NCBI RefSeq assembly: GCF_030160235.1
Contig: NZ_BSNY01000021.1
Location: 124,001-188,000 of the forward strand
Length of the DNA stretch: 64,000 bases
Direction of reading: 5' to 3'
DNA from: Mesorhizobium huakuii
Lineage (GTDB): Bacteria; Pseudomonadota; Alphaproteobacteria; Rhizobiales; Rhizobiaceae
Positions 12,012 through 20,293 of the stretch are shown piece by piece. A program made the position numbers and the translations under genes. Position 1 is the stretch's first letter; every line of letters begins with the position of its first letter. The notes beneath the pieces are model-generated. The model did not search any database. It was not told the DNA's origin and saw nothing but the letters and a program-made list of their open reading frames with translations.

Positions 12012-12902
12012 TCTCCTTGCCCGCACGAAATCGATGAACGCGCGCAAGGCTGGCGGCACGTGCCGCGAACTTGGGTGATATAGATAAAAGCCGGGAAAAC
12101 TGGGCGACCAGGCTTCCAGGAAACGGACCAGCCGGCCTTGCTCGATCCAGGGCCGAACCTGGTATTCGAGCATATAGGCAACGCCCACGCCATCCAGCAC
12201 GGCAGTGAGCATCAGTTCGGTATCATTGACGGTCAGGCTGCCTTCGACGGCGATTTCCAGGGCCCGCTTGCCGCGCGCGAACTCCCATCGATAGAGGTTG
12301 CCGCCGCCCGGCCACTCAAATTTGATGCATTGGTGCTGGTGCAGTTCCTGCGGATGACGCGGTATGACCCGGTTCTCGAGATAGGCGGGAGCGGCCACCG
12401 CGGCCATCTGCAGATCCTCGCTCAGTTTCACTGCCACCATGTCCTTCTGCAGCCGTTCGCCGAGCCGGATTCCTGCATCGAACCGCCCTTCGACAATGTC
12501 GGCCAGCCTGTCGTCGACGATGACGGTCAGCGCGATATCGGGATAGCAGCGCTGGAAGTCCCCGAGGATCGGCGCGATGAACCGCATGGCGGCGACACGC
12601 GGCACATTGATGCGCAGCAAACCCGCCGGCCGATCGCGGGCCGCATGAACATCGGCAATGGCGCTTTCCAGTTCGCCAAACGCGACGGCAAGGCGCGAAA
12701 AAAGCGCGTCGCCGGCGGCGGTCGCGGAGACACTGCGCGTCGTGCGGTTGAGGAGCCTGACGCCGACGCGCGCCTCCAACTGCCGGATGGATTGGCTGAG
12801 CGCCGGCGGCGACACGCGCAGCCTCGCGGCGGCACGGACGAAACTGCCCTCTTCGACGATGGCGGAAAATGCCTTGAGCTCGGTGAATTCGGATCCGCGC
12901 AT
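11994..12902 (-). CDS. LysR-family transcriptional regulator
   Basis: A 302-residue LysR regulator with a winged helix-turn-helix at about residues 5-65 (the recognition helix region reads FVRAAARLRVSPPALSQSIRQL) and a LysR substrate-binding domain at about 90-290. An in-frame ATG at 12944 would add 14 residues. I chose 12902 because MRGSEFTELKAF is where the family normally begins and because the operator at 12930-12950 would otherwise be coding. It is divergent from the SDR gene at 13033, which is its probable target. Its last residues (RVVSSE) are encoded by the TCACTAC repeat, so its native C-terminus may have been altered. Confidence 0.88.
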   Translation of the reverse strand: MRGSEFTELKAFSAIVEEGSFVRAAARLRVSPPALSQSIRQLEARVGVRLLNRTTRSVSATAAGDALFSRLAVAFGELESAIADVHAARDRPAGLLRINVPRVAAMRFIAPILGDFQRCYPDIALTVIVDDRLADIVEGRFDAGIRLGERLQKDMVAVKLSEDLQMAAVAAPAYLENRVIPRHPQELHQHQCIKFEWPGGGNLYRWEFARGKRALEIAVEGSLTVNDTELMLTAVLDGVGVAYMLEYQVRPWIEQGRLVRFLEAWSPSFPGFYLYHPSSRHVPPALRAFIDFVRARRVVSSE

Positions 12903-12929
12903 TATGTATCCATGGATTAACAAGCCAGT

Positions 12930-12950
12930 CAGATAATAGGTCATTATCTG
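12930..12950. promoter_or_regulatory. Probable LysR operator between the LysR and SDR genes
   Basis: Perfect inverted repeat CAGATAAT-N5-ATTATCTG. The core ATAAT-N5-ATTAT contains the T-N11-A pattern of LysR boxes. It lies 28 bases from the LysR start and 83 bases from the SDR start, as expected for a divergently acting autoregulated regulator. Confidence 0.7.
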
Positions 12951-13032
12951 ATCAATTGCATGCCGCTATTTCTCAGCCATCGGCCACATCGCGGGCAAAG
13001 CCGCGGGCCAGGATGGTTGAAGGAAATTGATC

Positions 13033-13764
13033 ATGTCCCAGTCTCTGCACGGCAAAACCGCAATCGTCACCGGCAGTTCGCGCGGCATCGGCCGGGCCAT
13101 CGCCGAAGGACTCGCGGCCCAGGGCGCTGCCGTCGTCGTCAACTATGTCGGCAACCGGAAAGCCGCAGAAGAGGTCGTCGCCGGCATCGCCGGCAAGGGT
13201 GGAAAGGCGCTCGCTATCCAGGCCGACATATCAAGCGTTTCCGATGTCAGCCGCCTGTTTGACGAGACCGAGAGCAAGCTGGGCGCAATCGACATCGTCG
13301 TCGCCAATGTCGGCGTCGCCGTCATCAAACCGCTGACCGAGGTGACCGAAGCCGATTTCGATCAGGTCTTCGGCACCAATGCCAAGGGCACCTTCTTCAC
13401 GCTTCAGGAAGCCGCGCGCCGGGTGCGCGACGGCGGCCGTATCATCGCTGTCTCCACCGGCGGCACGAAGATGTTCTTCACGCAGACGGCGCTCTACCTC
13501 GGCAGCAAGGGCGCCGTCGAACAGTTCGTCCGTGTGCTTTCGCGTGAACTCGGATCGCGCGGCGTCACCGTCAATGCGCTGTCGCCGGGCTTCACCGACA
13601 CGGACCTGCTTCCCGAGCGCGATCGCGCCGTGGCGGCTGGCATGTCGCCCTTCGGCAGGATCGGCGCGCCGCGCGACGTTGCCGATGTCGCGGTCTTCCT
13701 GGCCAGCGACGAGGCCCGCTGGCTGACCGGCGAGAACATCCAGGCCGGCGGTGGCGTGGCGTAA
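13033..13764 (+). CDS. Short-chain dehydrogenase/reductase (classical SDR)
   Basis: A 243-residue classical SDR with the cofactor motif TGSSRGIG at residues 12-19, the NVG segment in place of NNAG, a catalytic Ser in VSTGG, and Tyr/Lys in YLGSK. The C-terminus ENIQAGGGVA is typical. These enzymes interconvert alcohols and ketones with NAD(P)H; the substrate cannot be read from sequence. The TTG at 13027 gives two more residues, but the ATG at 13033 has the better spacing to GAAGGA. It is divergent from the LysR gene and probably under its control. Confidence 0.87.
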   Translation: MSQSLHGKTAIVTGSSRGIGRAIAEGLAAQGAAVVVNYVGNRKAAEEVVAGIAGKGGKALAIQADISSVSDVSRLFDETESKLGAIDIVVANVGVAVIKPLTEVTEADFDQVFGTNAKGTFFTLQEAARRVRDGGRIIAVSTGGTKMFFTQTALYLGSKGAVEQFVRVLSRELGSRGVTVNALSPGFTDTDLLPERDRAVAAGMSPFGRIGAPRDVADVAVFLASDEARWLTGENIQAGGGVA

Positions 13765-13773
13765 GGACGGGAA

Positions 13774-13877
<104 letters not shown>

Positions 13878-13879
13878 CC

Positions 13880-15100
13880 CTAATCCGCCATCGTCTCCAG
13901 GCTGGCGAAGCCTTGCGGCGCGTCGCCCTCGTCGAACGGCGTCGTCACCTCGACGAATGTGTCGGGATAGAAGCCGTTGAAGCGTGTGCGAAGCGACAGC
14001 GAATAGGCGCCAATATGGCCGATTTCGATCCAGTCGCCTGTGTCGACGGTTTCCGGCAGCCAGAACGGCCTGGACAGGATGTCGACGGAATCGCAGGTCG
14101 CGCCGCAGACCTTGAACGGCACGATGTTCTTTTCGTCGCCATTGCGGGTCCTGATTGCCGGATCGGGGATGAAACGCGCCGGCAGCGTGATCTTGCCGGT
14201 CCATGAATCCGACAGCGATGCCCAGATGCCGTCATTGATGTAAAGCCGCTTGCCCTTGCGCAACAGCACCCGCACGATCAGCGACAGGCAGCGCGCCACA
14301 ATCACCCTGCCCGGCTCCGCCACCAGCGGCATCTGGTCGAACTGGTATTCCTTCAGGTCGCCGGAAAGCCGCGACATGATCTGGCCGAGCGACGGCATCT
14401 CGATCTGCTTGCGGTTGGGATCGTGGCCGTATTCGGCCGGAAAGCCGCCGCCGACATCGAGCCCGGCGACGTCGAAGGTCAGCCGGTTGCGCACCCAGTC
14501 GGCCGAAGCCAGCGCCCGCTCATAGGTGTCGGGATCCTCGATCTGGCTGCCGACATGGAAACACAGGCCGACCTTGTAGCCGGTGCGGTTCAGTCGCTCG
14601 GCGAGCTCGACCGCATAGGCCGGCCCGGCGCCAAACTTCTTCGACAGTTCGTAAGCCGCCGACCCTTTCGTCTGGATGCGCACGAACACGCTGATCGAGC
14701 CCGGGTCGATGTCGAGTGCCCGCACCACCCGCGTCAGCTTGGTGATTTCGTCCTCATGGTCGAGCGAAATGACGCGGATGCCGTATTTCTCCAGCGCCAG
14801 CTTGATATCCGACTGTGCCTTGACCGGGTGCATGTAGAGCATCTCGGCATCGGAGGAGACGGCGCGCACGGCGGCGAATTCGCCGGGCGAAGCGACGTCG
14901 AAGGCGGTGACGCCGGCCTCGACCAAGGTCTTCAGCACGATCTGCTCGCCATTGGTCTTGACCGCATAGGCGGTCTTGCCGGGGAACATGCCCATGAACT
15001 GCCTGGCATCGGCCTTGAGCACCTGCGGGCGGAAGCAATAGACCGGATCGTCGGGACGAAGCGCCAGTGCCGCCTCGCGGGCATTCTCGAATCGCTGCAT
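13880..15100 (-). CDS. PLP-dependent ornithine/lysine decarboxylase (fold III)
   Basis: A 406-residue group IV decarboxylase. Lys48 in YAVKTN forms the Schiff base with pyridoxal phosphate. The glycine-rich loop reads GLDVGGGFP and the catalytic Cys336 lies in CGATCDSVD. Family members decarboxylate ornithine or lysine, giving putrescine or cadaverine, and carboxynorspermidine or diaminopimelate enzymes are related. Size and motifs favour the ornithine/lysine branch. I chose the ATG at 15100, which has GAGGA seven bases upstream; an in-frame ATG at 15130 adds ten unconserved residues. It is divergent from an EamA-type exporter. Confidence 0.88.
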   Translation of the reverse strand: MQRFENAREAALALRPDDPVYCFRPQVLKADARQFMGMFPGKTAYAVKTNGEQIVLKTLVEAGVTAFDVASPGEFAAVRAVSSDAEMLYMHPVKAQSDIKLALEKYGIRVISLDHEDEITKLTRVVRALDIDPGSISVFVRIQTKGSAAYELSKKFGAGPAYAVELAERLNRTGYKVGLCFHVGSQIEDPDTYERALASADWVRNRLTFDVAGLDVGGGFPAEYGHDPNRKQIEMPSLGQIMSRLSGDLKEYQFDQMPLVAEPGRVIVARCLSLIVRVLLRKGKRLYINDGIWASLSDSWTGKITLPARFIPDPAIRTRNGDEKNIVPFKVCGATCDSVDILSRPFWLPETVDTGDWIEIGHIGAYSLSLRTRFNGFYPDTFVEVTTPFDEGDAPQGFASLETMAD

Positions 15101-15311
15101 TGACGAATCCTCGATCTCGGCTGCGCACAATTAATCCAAGCTAGCGGCCAATGAAAACAATTCTGTGTCTCGTGCACCTGACGCTGCGGCGGTAGTTTTG
15201 GCAGCATCGTTTGCCAGCGATCAGGTTTCGGGTGGCCCTTGTCATAAGACAGACTATGCCATCTTCCTGACCGGCCGGCATGTCGGCCCATCGGGGGGAG
15301 GACGATTCCAC

Positions 15312-16229
15312 ATGGCAATTGCCGCTGCATCAGCACCACGCGGACCGATGACGCTCGCCGATTGGGGGCAATTGCTGCTGCTTGGCGCCATCTGGGGCGG
15401 TTCGTTCTTCTTCGCCCGCATCGCGGTGGCGGAGCTTCACCCGCTGGTGCTGGTGCTGTTTCGCGTCGCCATCGCCGCAATCGCGCTGCAGATCTATCTC
15501 GCCCTGCGCGGCCCGTCCTTCCGCCTTGCCTTTCCCCATGCCAGCCTGTTCTTCCTGCTGGCCTTCACCAACAATGTCGTCCCCTTCTCGCTGATCTTCG
15601 CCGGCCAGACCGAGCTTGGCGCCGGCGTCGCCTCGGTGCTCAACGCGACGACGCCGTTCTGGACGCTGATTCTCGCCAACGCGCTGACATCGGACGAGAA
15701 GCTCTCCTGGAACAAGCTCGCCGGCATCGGGCTCGGCGTCGCCGGCACCGCCGTCATGATCGGTCCCGGCCTGCTCGCCGGGCTCGGCGGCCCGGTGTGG
15801 GCGAAATTCGCGCTGATCGGAGCGTCTCTGTCCTATGGCGTCGCGCTGATGGTCGCCCGCCACTTCAAGGGCGTGCCCTCGCCGGTCATCGCCACCGGGC
15901 AGCTGACCGCTTCGACCATCATCATGATACCGGTCGTGATGCTCACGCACGGCCCGGCCGGCCTGTTCTCGGCCTCGCCGCCGGTCTGGGCGGCGGTGCT
16001 GGCACTGGCACTGCTCTCCACTGCCTTCGCCTACATCCTCTATTTCAACCTCGTCGCCTCGGCCGGCGCCACCAACGCCTCGCTGGTCACGCTGATCGTG
16101 CCGGCCAGCGCCATGCTGCTCGGTTTTCTTTTCCTGGGCGAGCGGCTGGAATTGTTCGAGATCGGCGGCGTGGTGCTGATCGCACTTGGCCTGCTCACCA
16201 TCGATGGACGAGTATTCGGCCGACGCTAG
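15312..16229 (+). CDS. EamA/DMT-superfamily transporter
   Basis: A 305-residue membrane protein with about ten predicted helices in two EamA repeats (about 15-145 and 160-300). The conserved GAIWGGSFFFARIA segment is in the first helix and a Glu-containing FLGERLE segment is near the C-terminus. DMT-family proteins export amino acids or other metabolites. The ATG at 15312 has a strong GGGGGAGGA site upstream. It is divergent from the decarboxylase, which could suggest handling of its amine product, but that is only inference. Confidence 0.87.
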   Translation: MAIAAASAPRGPMTLADWGQLLLLGAIWGGSFFFARIAVAELHPLVLVLFRVAIAAIALQIYLALRGPSFRLAFPHASLFFLLAFTNNVVPFSLIFAGQTELGAGVASVLNATTPFWTLILANALTSDEKLSWNKLAGIGLGVAGTAVMIGPGLLAGLGGPVWAKFALIGASLSYGVALMVARHFKGVPSPVIATGQLTASTIIMIPVVMLTHGPAGLFSASPPVWAAVLALALLSTAFAYILYFNLVASAGATNASLVTLIVPASAMLLGFLFLGERLELFEIGGVVLIALGLLTIDGRVFGRR

Positions 16230-16262
16230 AGCACAGCGCGTCCAACGCTCAAGGAACGCTCT
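16226..16262. repeat. TAGAGC/GCTCTA hairpin remnant
   Basis: TAGAGC at the EamA stop codon pairs with GCTCTA about 30 bases later. It resembles the AGAGCG...CGCTCT module found at 33711-33749 and may be a degenerate copy. The rest of the gene-free stretch 16263-16460 shows nothing recognisable. Confidence 0.4.
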
Positions 16263-16468
16263 AACCACTCCGATTGAATCTCTGCATTGGCGCGAAAATC
16301 GAAGCCGACCTTCGCGGCGGTAGCGCTGCCATGACACAGCATCGACACGCCGCCGCCACAATTTATTCACAGGTCCGCAGCGGGTTTTTGCCGAGAAGTT
16401 TCAACGGCTAACGGCAAAACCGAGGTCGCAAATTTCACAATCACGTCGCAATGCAGCACATTTTCCGC

Positions 16469-16496
16469 TTGCCTGTGGCACAAATGAACCTAGACT
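16469..16496 (+). promoter_or_regulatory. Sigma-70-like promoter of the 28-codon peptide gene
   Basis: A -35 element TTGCCT (16469-16474) and a -10 element TAGACT (16491-16496) are separated by 16 bases. Initiation would be near 16503, giving a leader of about 27 bases before the ATG at 16530. Confidence 0.6.
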
Positions 16497-16529
16497 CCAG
16501 GGCATAGCTCTTTAAGAGGAGGCTATGTC

Positions 16530-16616
16530 ATGGGACTTACGAGGCCAATCAACGCATTGATGATTTGTGCTGCGTTTGCTTTCATCGGCGCCCTCATTAT
16601 GGGCGTCCTTCCCTGA
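16530..16616 (+). CDS. 28-residue single-span membrane peptide
   Basis: A reading frame of 28 codons starts with ATG at 16530, seven bases after a good ribosome binding site (GGAGG, 16518-16522), and ends with TGA at 16614-16616. The product begins MGLTRPINAL and continues as one uninterrupted hydrophobic helix of about 18-20 residues (residues 8-27) ending in VLP. A promoter-like pair precedes it and a strong terminator follows, so it is a self-contained transcription unit of about 190 bases. I know no function; single-span peptides of this size often modulate membrane enzymes or are toxins. It could also be a small RNA with an incidental frame, but the ribosome binding site argues against that. 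Confidence 0.7.
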   Translation: MGLTRPINALMICAAFAFIGALIMGVLP

Positions 16617-16663
16617 ACCCGCCAAAACGGGGAAGACCAGCACCAGATAGTCTAAGCAATTCG

Positions 16664-16690
16664 AAAGGCCGGGTTTTTACCCGGCCTTTT
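16664..16690 (+). terminator. Intrinsic terminator after the 28-codon peptide gene
   Basis: Stem AAAGGCCGGG (16664-16673) pairs with CCCGGCCTTT across a short TTTTTA loop and runs into TTTTG. The A-tract on the other side makes it potentially bidirectional. Confidence 0.85.
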
Positions 16691-16701
16691 GCTGTTCGGG
16701 C

Positions 16702-16802
16702 TAAAGCGCGTCGCGTCCGAACGGATTCATGCGGCGCGCTTTAGGTCTTTTTTTATGCATGTCGTTCTCCCAAAACGGGGGCCACTTTTGGGCGACATGC
16801 AT
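16702..16802. repeat. Two-module rhizobial palindromic mosaic element (includes copy 2 of the ATGCATG repeat)
   Basis: Module 1 has arms TAAAGCGCG (16702-16710) and CGCGCTTTA (16735-16743). A linker GGTCTTTTTTT follows. Module 2 (16755-16802) has outer arms ATGCATGTCG and CGACATGCAT with an inner CCCAAAA/TTTTGGG pairing. Module 2 is the reverse complement type of the copy at 9691-9736. I recognise this arrangement as a common intergenic element in Mesorhizobium-type genomes. Confidence 0.75.
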
Positions 16803-16808
16803 TACACC

Positions 16809-17726
16809 TCACGCCGCAGCCGAACCTGCCACCTCCGCCTCGTGCGAGCGGATGCCGATCATGTGGCAGATGGCGAAAACGAGGTCGGCGCGGTTCATCG
16901 TGTAGAAGTGGAAGTCGCCCACCCCGCGTTCGACCAGGTCCAGCACCTGTTCGGCGGCGACCGCGGATGCCACCAGCGCATGGGTCTGCGGATCGTTCTG
17001 CAGGCCCTCGAAGCGCTCGGCCAGCCATGCCGGCACCAGCGCGCCGCAGCGCGCCGAGAAATTGGCGACCTGGGTGAAATTGTGCACCGGCAGGATGCCG
17101 GGAACGATCGGGATGTAGATGCCGGCGCGCCGCGCGCGCTCGACGTAGCGCTCGTAGAGATCATTGTCGAAGAAGAACTGGGTGATCGCCCGCGTCGCGC
17201 CATTGTCGACCTTGCGCTTGAGCATGTCGATATCGGTGGCGAAATCGGGGCTCTCCGGATGCTTCTCCGGATAGGCCGAAACCGAAATGTCGAAATCGCC
17301 GGCGCCCTTCAATGCGCCCACCAGTTCGGCACCGTTGGCGTAGCCGTCCGGATGCGGGCGGTAGGCGGTGCCCACGCCCGCGGCCGGATCGCCGCGTAGG
17401 GCGACGAAGCGCTTGACGCCCATATCGGCGAATTCCTGGATCACCGCGTCGACCTGATGACGGGCGGCATCGACGCAGGTCATGTGCGCGGCCGGCGTCA
17501 GGCTGGTCTCGTTCAGGATGCGGCCGATGGTGCGCGCCGTGCGCTCACGCGTCGAGCCGCCGGCGCCATAGGTCACCGAGACGAATTTCGGCTTCAGCGG
17601 TTCCAGCCTTGTGACCGTGTCCCAGAGGCGCGCCTCCATCTCGTCGTTCTTGGGCGGGAAGAATTCGAAGGAAACCTTGACCTTGTCGCCAATGTCGGGG
17701 CGGCGGGAAAAGCGGAACTGGTTCAT
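16809..17726 (-). CDS. metF: Methylenetetrahydrofolate reductase
   Basis: A 305-residue MetF: flavin-dependent reduction of 5,10-methylene-THF to 5-methyl-THF, which supplies the methyl group for methionine synthesis. The (beta/alpha)8 barrel shows the conserved start SFEFFPPK near residue 20, VSVTYGAGGSTRERT, HMTCVDA and LRGDPAAG. The length matches the bacterial family. The start codon shares one base with the stop of the upstream ArsR-methyltransferase regulator (TGATG), so the two are translationally coupled and presumably co-regulated. Confidence 0.94.
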   Translation of the reverse strand: MNQFRFSRRPDIGDKVKVSFEFFPPKNDEMEARLWDTVTRLEPLKPKFVSVTYGAGGSTRERTARTIGRILNETSLTPAAHMTCVDAARHQVDAVIQEFADMGVKRFVALRGDPAAGVGTAYRPHPDGYANGAELVGALKGAGDFDISVSAYPEKHPESPDFATDIDMLKRKVDNGATRAITQFFFDNDLYERYVERARRAGIYIPIVPGILPVHNFTQVANFSARCGALVPAWLAERFEGLQNDPQTHALVASAVAAEQVLDLVERGVGDFHFYTMNRADLVFAICHMIGIRSHEAEVAGSAAA

Positions 17727-18748
17727 CAGGCGATTTCCCCTATCGAATTCACTTTGGTCTGCTGGCTGTCATTGGCAGGGTCGGCAATCAGCAGGCGCCG
17801 GTCGCGGCCAAGCCAGAGTTTGACGGTGAGCCTGGCCTCATTGCCGCCGCGCGGCTCGAATTCCTGGGCATCCTCGAGATCGACGCCGGCCTCGGCAAAC
17901 CATTCGCCGATCTGCCGGTCGGAAAAGCCAAGGCGCATATGCGCGTGCTCTTCGCGCAGGAATTCCAGCGTGTGCGGCGCGAAGTCGACGATAACCAGCC
18001 GGCCCGACGGCCGCAAAAGCCGCGCCGCCTCGTGGATGGCGCGGGCCGGATCGTCGAGATAGTGCAACACCTGATGGATGGTGACGAGATCGAAAGCATC
18101 GCGCTCGACCGGCGGCGAGAAGATGTCGCCCTGCCGCACCTGCGCGTTCGAAACGCCAGCCTTGTCGAGATTGGCGCGCGCCACGGTCAGCATCTCGCGC
18201 GACATGTCGATGCCGACACCGCGCCGGTAGAGCGGCGAGAAGATTTCGAGGAGCCGGCCGGTGCCGGTGCCGAGATCCAGCATAGACTGGAACGGCCGCT
18301 TGCCGACCAGCTTCAGCATCGCCGCCTCGACCGCACGGTCCGGCACATGCAGCGAGCGGATATGATCCCAGCTTGCGGCATTCACCGAGAAATACTCCGC
18401 CGCTCGGTCCTGCCGCTTGCGCTTGACCGAGGCCAGGCGTTCGAGATCGCGCTCGACCTGCGGGTCGGCGCCGCGAATGCTGGAAACCAGCCCCATGACG
18501 AAGTCACGCGCGGAATCGGTATCCGACAGGCGGAAGAACGCCCACGATCCTTCCTGGTAACGGCCGATCAGCCCGGCCTCGAGCAGCAGCTTCAAATGCC
18601 GCGAGACGCGCGGCTGCGACTGGCCGAGAATTTCCGTAAGATCGGAAACGGTGAGGTCGCCACGCGACAACAGTGCCAATATGCGCAGACGGCTGGATTC
18701 GGCCGCCGCCTTCAGCGTATCCACCATGGTGTCGAGCGAAACATGCAT
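17726..18748 (-). CDS. ArsR-type regulator fused to a SAM-dependent methyltransferase domain (SahR-like)
   Basis: A 340-residue two-domain protein. Residues 8-80 are an ArsR winged helix (SDLTEILGQSQPRVSRHLK as recognition region). Residues about 115-310 form a class I methyltransferase fold with motif I LDLGTGTGR at 157-165. It is co-transcribed with metF. SahR regulators of the methionine cycle respond to S-adenosylhomocysteine, and a methyltransferase-like domain would suit sensing of SAM or SAH. Whether it still methylates anything is unknown. A perfect 16-base palindrome 41 bases upstream of its start is the likely autoregulatory operator. Confidence 0.85.
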   Translation of the reverse strand: MHVSLDTMVDTLKAAAESSRLRILALLSRGDLTVSDLTEILGQSQPRVSRHLKLLLEAGLIGRYQEGSWAFFRLSDTDSARDFVMGLVSSIRGADPQVERDLERLASVKRKRQDRAAEYFSVNAASWDHIRSLHVPDRAVEAAMLKLVGKRPFQSMLDLGTGTGRLLEIFSPLYRRGVGIDMSREMLTVARANLDKAGVSNAQVRQGDIFSPPVERDAFDLVTIHQVLHYLDDPARAIHEAARLLRPSGRLVIVDFAPHTLEFLREEHAHMRLGFSDRQIGEWFAEAGVDLEDAQEFEPRGGNEARLTVKLWLGRDRRLLIADPANDSQQTKVNSIGEIA

Positions 18749-18788
18749 CAGCGTATTCTCTTTTCAGCGCATTCACTTTGAAAAAGAT

Positions 18789-18804
18789 ATAAACATATGT
18801 TTAT
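18789..18804. promoter_or_regulatory. Palindromic operator upstream of the SahR-like/metF operon
   Basis: ATAAACATATGTTTAT is a perfect 16-base palindrome, flanked by TGAAAA and TTTTCA. It lies 41-56 bases upstream of the regulator gene. AT-rich perfect palindromes of this kind are typical of ArsR/SahR sites in front of methionine-cycle genes. Confidence 0.72.
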
Positions 18805-18866
18805 GTCGATTTTCAAAACCTTGCAAGCGCTATGTCGCTTCCGGACAAGAAAATGCCGCATGCGTG

Positions 18867-18893
18867 ATTTTCGGGTGCGCACCGCCCGAAAAT
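18867..18893. repeat. Perfect hairpin ATTTTCGGG...CCCGAAAAT
   Basis: Nine-base arms ATTTTCGGG (18867-18875) and CCCGAAAAT (18885-18893) with a GC-rich loop TGCGCACCG. It sits just upstream of trmO, 20 bases before the ATG. It may be an intergenic repeat module or a leader hairpin of trmO. Confidence 0.6.
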
Positions 18894-18912
18894 GTGGTGC
18901 GGTCTTCGGACA

Positions 18913-19467
18913 ATGACAGACGCCAAAACAGAGATGAGCAGAATGAGCGGGCCACGCGAAATGTTCGAGGCACGCGAAGGCGAGCAGAGGCTGGACCAGG
19001 ATCCGGCAAAGATGCCGGCGGATGGCGGCGTCGTCTTCATAGGCCGCATCGCCTCGCCCTGGACGACACGGGAAAGCTGCCCGAAGAACATGCGCACGGC
19101 GCGCGAGGCCGGGCAGCCGGCGGTGCTGACCATCGACGCGCTTTATCGCCCTGGCTTGCAGGGCCTGGAACGCGCCAGCCATGTCATCATCCTGTCCTGG
19201 CTGCATCATGCGCCGCGGAATCTGATTGTGCAGAAACCCCGCCATGCGGCTGAAGCAAAAGGCGTATTCGGCCTGCGCTCCCCTGCCCGGCCGAACCCGG
19301 TCGGCCTGCATGTGGCAAGGCTCGTCGGATTGGACATCGCCACCGGGCGCATCGATCTCGACGCCATCGACGTGCTCGACGGCACGCCGGTCATCGACAT
19401 CAAGCCGTACTTCGCCTCGACCGACGCCATACCGGAGGCGACCATCGAAGGGCGCGATGAGCGATGA
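18913..19467 (+). CDS. trmO: tRNA (N6-threonylcarbamoyladenosine(37)-N6)-methyltransferase TrmO
   Basis: A 184-residue UPF0066/TsaA-family protein. TrmO methylates N6 of t6A37 in some tRNAs, using SAM in an unusual beta-barrel fold. Family landmarks are FIGRIASPW near the start, a central GLERASHVIILSWLHHA and the signature GVFGLRSPARPNPVGLHVARL, then LDAIDVLDGTPVIDIKPYF. The ATG at 18913 was preferred; other in-frame Mets at 18892 and 18934 are possible because the first 25 residues are unconserved. The stop overlaps the next gene by 4 bases. Confidence 0.88.
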   Translation: MTDAKTEMSRMSGPREMFEAREGEQRLDQDPAKMPADGGVVFIGRIASPWTTRESCPKNMRTAREAGQPAVLTIDALYRPGLQGLERASHVIILSWLHHAPRNLIVQKPRHAAEAKGVFGLRSPARPNPVGLHVARLVGLDIATGRIDLDAIDVLDGTPVIDIKPYFASTDAIPEATIEGRDER

Positions 19468-19778
19468 CGGCACCAACCGGCCGCCGCCGCGCCATTGCCA
19501 AGGCGCTGACAGCCCTTCTGCCGCTGGCGCCCTATGCCGACATGGAAAAGATCCGCGCGGATGCCGGCGCCGTGCATATGAAAACCTTGCCGCCAGGCAT
19601 TGCCGTGTGGCTGGCAACCATTGCCCACATCCGCCACATGCATACCGACTACGAAAAGCTGCTGGCCGAGGGGTATGACCGCGACTCCGCCCGCTTCTTC
19701 GTCATCGAGCAGACCAACATCGTGCTCACCCGTTGGCGCGCGACACGCCTGCTCGACGCCGACGACGAGGAGGAATGA
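19464..19778 (+). CDS. DUF2293-family protein
   Basis: A 104-residue protein with an Arg/Lys-rich start and the DUF2293 pattern: LPPGIAVWLATIAHIRHMHTDY, then LAEGYDRDSARFFV and a C-terminal WRATRLL. The function is not established. Its ATG overlaps the trmO stop (ATGA), so it is translated from the trmO message. DUF2293 genes are common in Rhizobiales. Confidence 0.75.
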   Translation: MTAPTGRRRAIAKALTALLPLAPYADMEKIRADAGAVHMKTLPPGIAVWLATIAHIRHMHTDYEKLLAEGYDRDSARFFVIEQTNIVLTRWRATRLLDADDEEE

Positions 19779-19783
19779 GGCGG

Positions 19784-20293
19784 CTATTGCTGCGTCAGCA
19801 CGGCGATCGCGTTGTAGGGCTGGCCGTCGGCCTGGCCGACCCAGGTCCAGGAAAGGTTTCCCTTGAAGAACCGGACGGTGATGTCGCCGCCATCGATGCA
19901 CTTGTCCTGGCCGTAGGTGATGCTCTCGTGGAATTCCGCCGACGCCGCGTCCCTCGACGTCTGCGACAGTGATCCGCCGCAGCCGAGTGACGGATAGTCG
20001 ATCGACGCGCCGTCATCCCTGATGGTCATGGCGATCGACCAGTCGGCGCCGGCATCACCCGCCGGGCTCTGGTGGCCGCTGCCGATCCAGGTGCCCGTCA
20101 GCGTCTGCGCCGGCGCATTCACCGCGCAAGGCAGGTTCTGGAAGATCGGCGTCAACTCGCTGCCGGTCTTCTCGCAGCGATAGGTCTGGCCGTTCTGGCA
20201 GAGTTCGTCGCCCTGTTTCACGCACTGCGCGCCGGCCTTGCCCGCGGTGGCGAAAATCATCATGGTCGCGATGATGGTCCCAAGCCTGCCCAT
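19784..20293 (-). CDS. Secreted hypothetical protein with N-terminal Cys-rich segment
   Basis: A 169-residue protein with a signal peptide (cleavage near AGA-QC, residue 23) followed by four cysteines within about 40 residues, then a beta-rich part with LTGTWIGSGHQS. A periplasmic or extracellular location with disulphides is likely. I recognise no family. GGAGGGGG upstream of the ATG at 20293 supports that start over 20305 and 20323. It converges on the DUF2293 gene with only five bases between the stop codons. Confidence 0.6.
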   Translation of the reverse strand: MGRLGTIIATMMIFATAGKAGAQCVKQGDELCQNGQTYRCEKTGSELTPIFQNLPCAVNAPAQTLTGTWIGSGHQSPAGDAGADWSIAMTIRDDGASIDYPSLGCGGSLSQTSRDAASAEFHESITYGQDKCIDGGDITVRFFKGNLSWTWVGQADGQPYNAIAVLTQQ

